In this document: positions 61,177 to 64,000 of the stretch, in pieces
How the letters are laid out: the number at the start of each line of letters is the position of its first letter
How positions within the stretch are numbered: position 1 is the stretch's first letter
Source: Mucilaginibacter pallidiroseus
Lineage (GTDB): Bacteria > Bacteroidota > Bacteroidia > Sphingobacteriales > Sphingobacteriaceae
Length of the DNA: 64,000 bases
Assembly (NCBI RefSeq): GCF_007846085.1
Contig: NZ_VOEJ01000003.1
Location: forward strand, 62,001 to 126,000
Reading direction: 5' to 3'
Translations under genes and position numbers: made by a program
The notes under the pieces: model-generated
Told to the model about the DNA's origin: nothing
Databases searched by the model: none
The model's input: the letters and a program-made list of their open reading frames with translations, nothing else

Positions 61177-61767
61177 ATGGAGCAAGCCCCTAATGAGCGG
61201 ATTATTTTAGGTATAGACCCCGGCACTGCCGTAATGGGTTACGGGCTTGTGCTCGAAAAAGGCAGCAAGCTTGAGCTGCTGAGCCTTGGTGTAGTTAAGA
61301 TGGATAAAATTGACGACCACATGCTTAAGCTGCAGCGTATATTCGAAAAAACAGTTGCCCTTATTGATAATTACCACCCGGACTGCCTTGCTATCGAGGC
61401 GCCTTTCTATGGAAAAAATATACAGGTGATGCTAAAACTTGGCCGTGCGCAGGGTGTGTGTATGGCAGCAGCACTATCGCGCAACGTTACCATTACCGAG
61501 TATTCTCCGCGAAAAATAAAGCAGTCGATAACCGGCAACGGTAGCGCAACCAAAGAGCAGGTTGCCGCCATGCTGCAAACCGTGCTAAAGTTTAATGAAA
61601 CCCCGGAGTTTTTAGATGCTACCGATGGCCTTGCGGTAGCGGTATGCCACTCATTCCAAAAAATTCCTGTAGCGCGCGGTGGTAAAGTAAAAAGCAAAAA
61701 AGCCTACTCCGGCTGGGATACCTTTGTTAAAGATAATAGCTCACGTATTGTTAAAAGCGCGAAATAG
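61177..61767 (+). CDS. ruvC: Crossover junction endodeoxyribonuclease RuvC
   Basis: A 196-residue resolvase with the RuvC fold. The first catalytic Asp is in LGIDPGTAVMGYG (Asp14), the Glu is in AIEAPFYGKN, and the C-terminal acidic pair is in DATDGLAVAVCH. Further conserved text is MLKLGRAQGVCMAA and YSPRKIKQSITGNG. RuvC cuts Holliday junctions with RuvAB. The C-terminal 30 residues are basic. Its stop directly abuts the stop of the convergent nucleotidase gene. Confidence 0.95.
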   Translation: MEQAPNERIILGIDPGTAVMGYGLVLEKGSKLELLSLGVVKMDKIDDHMLKLQRIFEKTVALIDNYHPDCLAIEAPFYGKNIQVMLKLGRAQGVCMAAALSRNVTITEYSPRKIKQSITGNGSATKEQVAAMLQTVLKFNETPEFLDATDGLAVAVCHSFQKIPVARGGKVKSKKAYSGWDTFVKDNSSRIVKSAK

Positions 61768-62292
61768 CTAAAGCAACATATCAGCAACTTCTTTCCAGCC
61801 ATTAACACGTACATCCCACTCAACATTTACATTATGGGGCGCTGTAAATAATATGCCCTGCCCTATAAATCGTTTGAAGTGCCCAACATTGTCGTCTATC
61901 AGGTAGTCGGCGTTGATGATGCTTTTATCGCCGCAGTAAACAATGTTTTTCCAGGTAATGTAGGGGAAATGGTCTTTCATCCACTGCAATTTGGGTAAAA
62001 AAGAATTTGGAAATTCCATAGCCGCTGTAGTTATGAATATTTCGTACTTCTTATATAGCTCACCAATTACTTTTTGGCTATCCTTTATAACAGTAAGGTC
62101 CTTAAAAAAGTCATCGTGGTAAACATATTCATTTATAAGGTATTTATGTTCTTCCGGCAAAAGGTCGGTGAAACGTGTTGTTGATAATTGTTCCGGTGCG
62201 AATACAATTCCATGGTCACGCTGATACCAGGCTGCGAAGCGCTCATTTGCATCTGCAATTACTTCGTCCATGTCAATAGCTATTCGCTTCAT
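61768..62292 (-). CDS. Putative 5'(3')-deoxyribonucleotidase (NT5C type)
   Basis: The ATG at 62292 (MKRIAIDMDEVIADANERF) is preferred over starts at 62304 and 62310 because it puts the HAD motif at the N terminus. The 174-residue protein has the HAD nucleophile pair in DMDEVIAD, motif II in FITTAAMEFP, and motif III in GDKSIINADYLIDDNVGHF. This is the NT5C deoxyribonucleotidase family, which dephosphorylates deoxynucleoside monophosphates. The gene is convergent with ruvC with no gap. Confidence 0.87.
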   Translation of the reverse strand: MKRIAIDMDEVIADANERFAAWYQRDHGIVFAPEQLSTTRFTDLLPEEHKYLINEYVYHDDFFKDLTVIKDSQKVIGELYKKYEIFITTAAMEFPNSFLPKLQWMKDHFPYITWKNIVYCGDKSIINADYLIDDNVGHFKRFIGQGILFTAPHNVNVEWDVRVNGWKEVADMLL

Positions 62293-62384
62293 AGTGTTGT
62301 CCATACACAATAATACAGTTTATATAGCTGCTCTCACAAATAGATTTTCAAAACCTACAAATGCCCTTATGAAAAATGGCGCAT

Positions 62385-62462
62385 ATTATTTATAATAAGT
62401 CTAAATTATTTTGATGATGCCAATTATAAGTATACATTTGCCACATTATTTATAATAAGTCT
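62385..62462 (+). repeat. 18-bp direct repeat bracketing the siderophore-receptor promoter (candidate iron-regulator sites)
   Basis: ATTATTTATAATAAGTCT occurs at 62385-62402 and again at 62445-62462, exactly 60 bp apart. The first copy is part of a 17-bp imperfect palindrome (TTTATAATAAGTCTAAA). The copies lie on either side of the -33/-7 elements, and the second covers the expected start site. This is the layout of repressor sites, plausibly Fur or a DtxR-like regulator. Confidence 0.6.
62410..62440 (+). promoter_or_regulatory. Promoter of the TonB-dependent siderophore receptor
   Basis: TTTG (62410-62413), a 19-bp spacer and TACATTTG (62433-62440) match the Bacteroidota consensus exactly. 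The start site would be near 62446, about 25 nt before the ATG, inside the second copy of the 18-bp repeat. Confidence 0.75.
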
Positions 62463-62470
62463 TAATAAGC

Positions 62471-64000
62471 ATGAATATACTTCGACCCCTTCACTTTAAA
62501 CTATTTATAATCTTAACAGTGCTTTTGGCAACGTTAAATAATAGTGCATTTGCGCAAACACGCGGTACCGTAAGCGGCCGCGTAGTAACAGCTAGCAACC
62601 TGCCTGCAAGCAGTGTTTCTATTGGTTTATTAGGTACGCAATACGGCACCACTACAAATGATAATGGCGAGTTTTCGTTCCGCGCACCTGCCGGCTCATA
62701 TAAAATCATCATCTCATACATAGGTGTGCAAACTGTTGAAATCCCGGTTACAATAACCGCAGGTAATAATACTGTAGTTCCGAAGATTACGGTAAACGCC
62801 AGCCTTTCGCAACTTAGCGAAGTAAATGTTATAGCCAACCGCGGTAACCGTTTTACCCGTAAGGTGAGTGTGGATGTGGCTAAGATACCTTTGAATAATC
62901 TTGAGAATGCACAAAGCTATACGGTTGTTACCAACGAACTTTTAAAAGAACAAAATATCTTTAATGTAGAAGATGCGCTGAGAAATGCACCCGGCATCCA
63001 AAAAATGTGGGATGCTACCGGCCGCGCAGGTGATGGCGGCGGTTATTTCACTTTACGCGGATTTGTTACACAAACGCGCCTGCGTAATGGTGTTGCCGGT
63101 TTGGTTACCAGCGGTATTGATGCAGCAAACATCGAAAAAATTGAAGTGATTAAGGGCCCTTCGGCCACGCTATTCGGCAGCACGCTAACTTCTTTTGGCG
63201 GTTTGGTAAATCGTGTTACTAAAAAACCTTACGATGTTTTTGGTTTGGAAATTGGCCACACTGTAGGCAGCTATGACCTTAACCGCACGAGTATCGATTT
63301 AAATACGCCGCTTAGTTCGGCAGTATCGTTCCGTTTAAACTCGGCATACAACTACGAAGGCAGCTTCCAAAACTATGGCAACAGCCGAACGCTGGCAGTT
63401 GCGCCAAGCCTGGCCATCAAAGCCAACGACAAATTATCTTTCCTGTTAGAAAGTGAAATGTTCTTCGGCAAAAATGCTGCTAAGCCTTTCTTCTTCTTTT
63501 ACGATTCGCCAAATGCATTGGGTGCGCACAAGGTTAGCGACCTGAACATCATGTACAAAAATGCTTACGTAAATGATGATATCCAGTCATTCAGCCGTAG
63601 CATGAATTACTTTGGTACCATGAATTACAAGTTCAACGACAAGTTTACTTCGTCCACCATATTCTCATCATCAAACAGCTACTCTAACGGCCCAAGCCCT
63701 TATTTTTACCTGATTACTGATGCAACAGCTGCTACGATTGCACCCGGTACACCTAATTTGCCTGGCGAAGCCAACTATGTTTATCTTAACGACCAGTCTA
63801 CTTACCGTAGCAAGCTAAACGCTATCGAGATACAGGAAAATATTAACGGCGATTTTAACATTGGTACAACACGCCACCGCTTCGTTTTTGGCTTAGATTT
63901 CCAACGCCAAAACTCGAATCAGATATTTTACGGCGGATCATACGGCATAGCCCCAATAAACAGCCCTAACTACGATTATGGATCGTTCAACAAAAGGCTA
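62471..64000 (+). CDS. TonB-dependent siderophore receptor, cut by the window edge
   Basis: The frame opens at the ATG at 62471 and is still open at the window end (510 codons seen). It has a signal peptide (ends at AFA-QT) and a carboxypeptidase-regulatory-like domain (about 35-110, GTVSGRVVTASNLPASSVSI). The plug domain is about 135-260, with VEDALRNAPGIQ, YFTLRGF and IEVIKGPSATLFGS, and the first barrel strands follow. The plug signature NRVTKKP is typical of FhuA/FpvA-like siderophore receptors. It imports ferric siderophore with TonB energy. The upstream repeat suggests iron control. The siderophore cannot be named. Confidence 0.9.
   Translation, partial: MNILRPLHFKLFIILTVLLATLNNSAFAQTRGTVSGRVVTASNLPASSVSIGLLGTQYGTTTNDNGEFSFRAPAGSYKIIISYIGVQTVEIPVTITAGNNTVVPKITVNASLSQLSEVNVIANRGNRFTRKVSVDVAKIPLNNLENAQSYTVVTNELLKEQNIFNVEDALRNAPGIQKMWDATGRAGDGGGYFTLRGFVTQTRLRNGVAGLVTSGIDAANIEKIEVIKGPSATLFGSTLTSFGGLVNRVTKKPYDVFGLEIGHTVGSYDLNRTSIDLNTPLSSAVSFRLNSAYNYEGSFQNYGNSRTLAVAPSLAIKANDKLSFLLESEMFFGKNAAKPFFFFYDSPNALGAHKVSDLNIMYKNAYVNDDIQSFSRSMNYFGTMNYKFNDKFTSSTIFSSSNSYSNGPSPYFYLITDATAATIAPGTPNLPGEANYVYLNDQSTYRSKLNAIEIQENINGDFNIGTTRHRFVFGLDFQRQNSNQIFYGGSYGIAPINSPNYDYGSFNKRL

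Overview
The window looks like a chromosomal segment of a Bacteroidota bacterium, most likely family Sphingobacteriaceae (Mucilaginibacter or Pedobacter type). The evidence is a SusC/SusD pair with a GH92 mannosidase, a DUF6377-type TPR regulator, DUF3857, DUF1501/DUF1800 and DUF922 genes, TANNTTTG-type promoters with no clear Shine-Dalgarno dependence, and moderate-to-low GC. No transposase, integrase, phage gene or CRISPR array was seen. The genus is inference.

Layout. 0-2.2 kb: a cut ECF sigma factor, a lipocalin lipoprotein and a secreted alpha/beta hydrolase. 2.2-10.8 kb: a sigma-54 enhancer-binding activator with a GAF-like sensor, divergent from a seven-gene cluster (cysteine hydrolase, AlgE-like barrel, secreted M17 N-domain protein, YtcJ-like amidohydrolase, DoxX, Dps, DUF1275). 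A -24/-12-like element precedes the cluster. 11-16.5 kb: a TPR histidine kinase, an NtrC-family response regulator and a further kinase with a good -24/-12 promoter. 16.8-22.5 kb: alpha/beta hydrolases, a MaoC-like protein, a second TPR kinase and the frameshifted stub of a third.

22.5-33.5 kb: a polysaccharide-utilisation locus read leftward (regulator, SusC, SusD, secreted peptidase, GH92) plus a DUF2147 protein. It is bounded by an intact tRNA-Glu(TTC) on the right and a decayed copy of that tRNA's 3' end with its terminator on the left. This is the footprint expected of an element once inserted at the tRNA 3' end.

33.7-40.0 kb: a compact six-gene operon carrying egtB and egtD (ergothioneine synthesis), an EgtU/EgtV-like ABC importer, a class I flavin disulfide reductase and a DUF427 protein. 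It looks like a make, import and possibly recycle unit for ergothioneine. The importer's binding domain appears to have its two halves in swapped order. I regard this as the most interesting system in the window.

40-64 kb: mainly housekeeping and envelope genes: SPFH protein, LpxH-like hydrolase, prfA, a VapBC-like toxin-antitoxin pair, ApbE, an OmpR-type two-component system, an OmpA lipoprotein with a near-consensus sigma-54 promoter, hisS, a multi-PAS kinase, a DUF1501/DUF1800 pair, two DUF3857 transglutaminase-like proteins (one lacking its catalytic residues), aat with an in-frame stop, ruvC, a deoxyribonucleotidase, and the start of a TonB-dependent siderophore receptor whose promoter is bracketed by an 18-bp repeat. 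Several housekeeping genes (lpxH, hisS, aat, ruvC) have a TANNTTTG box only 4-6 nt before the ATG, suggesting very short or absent leaders.
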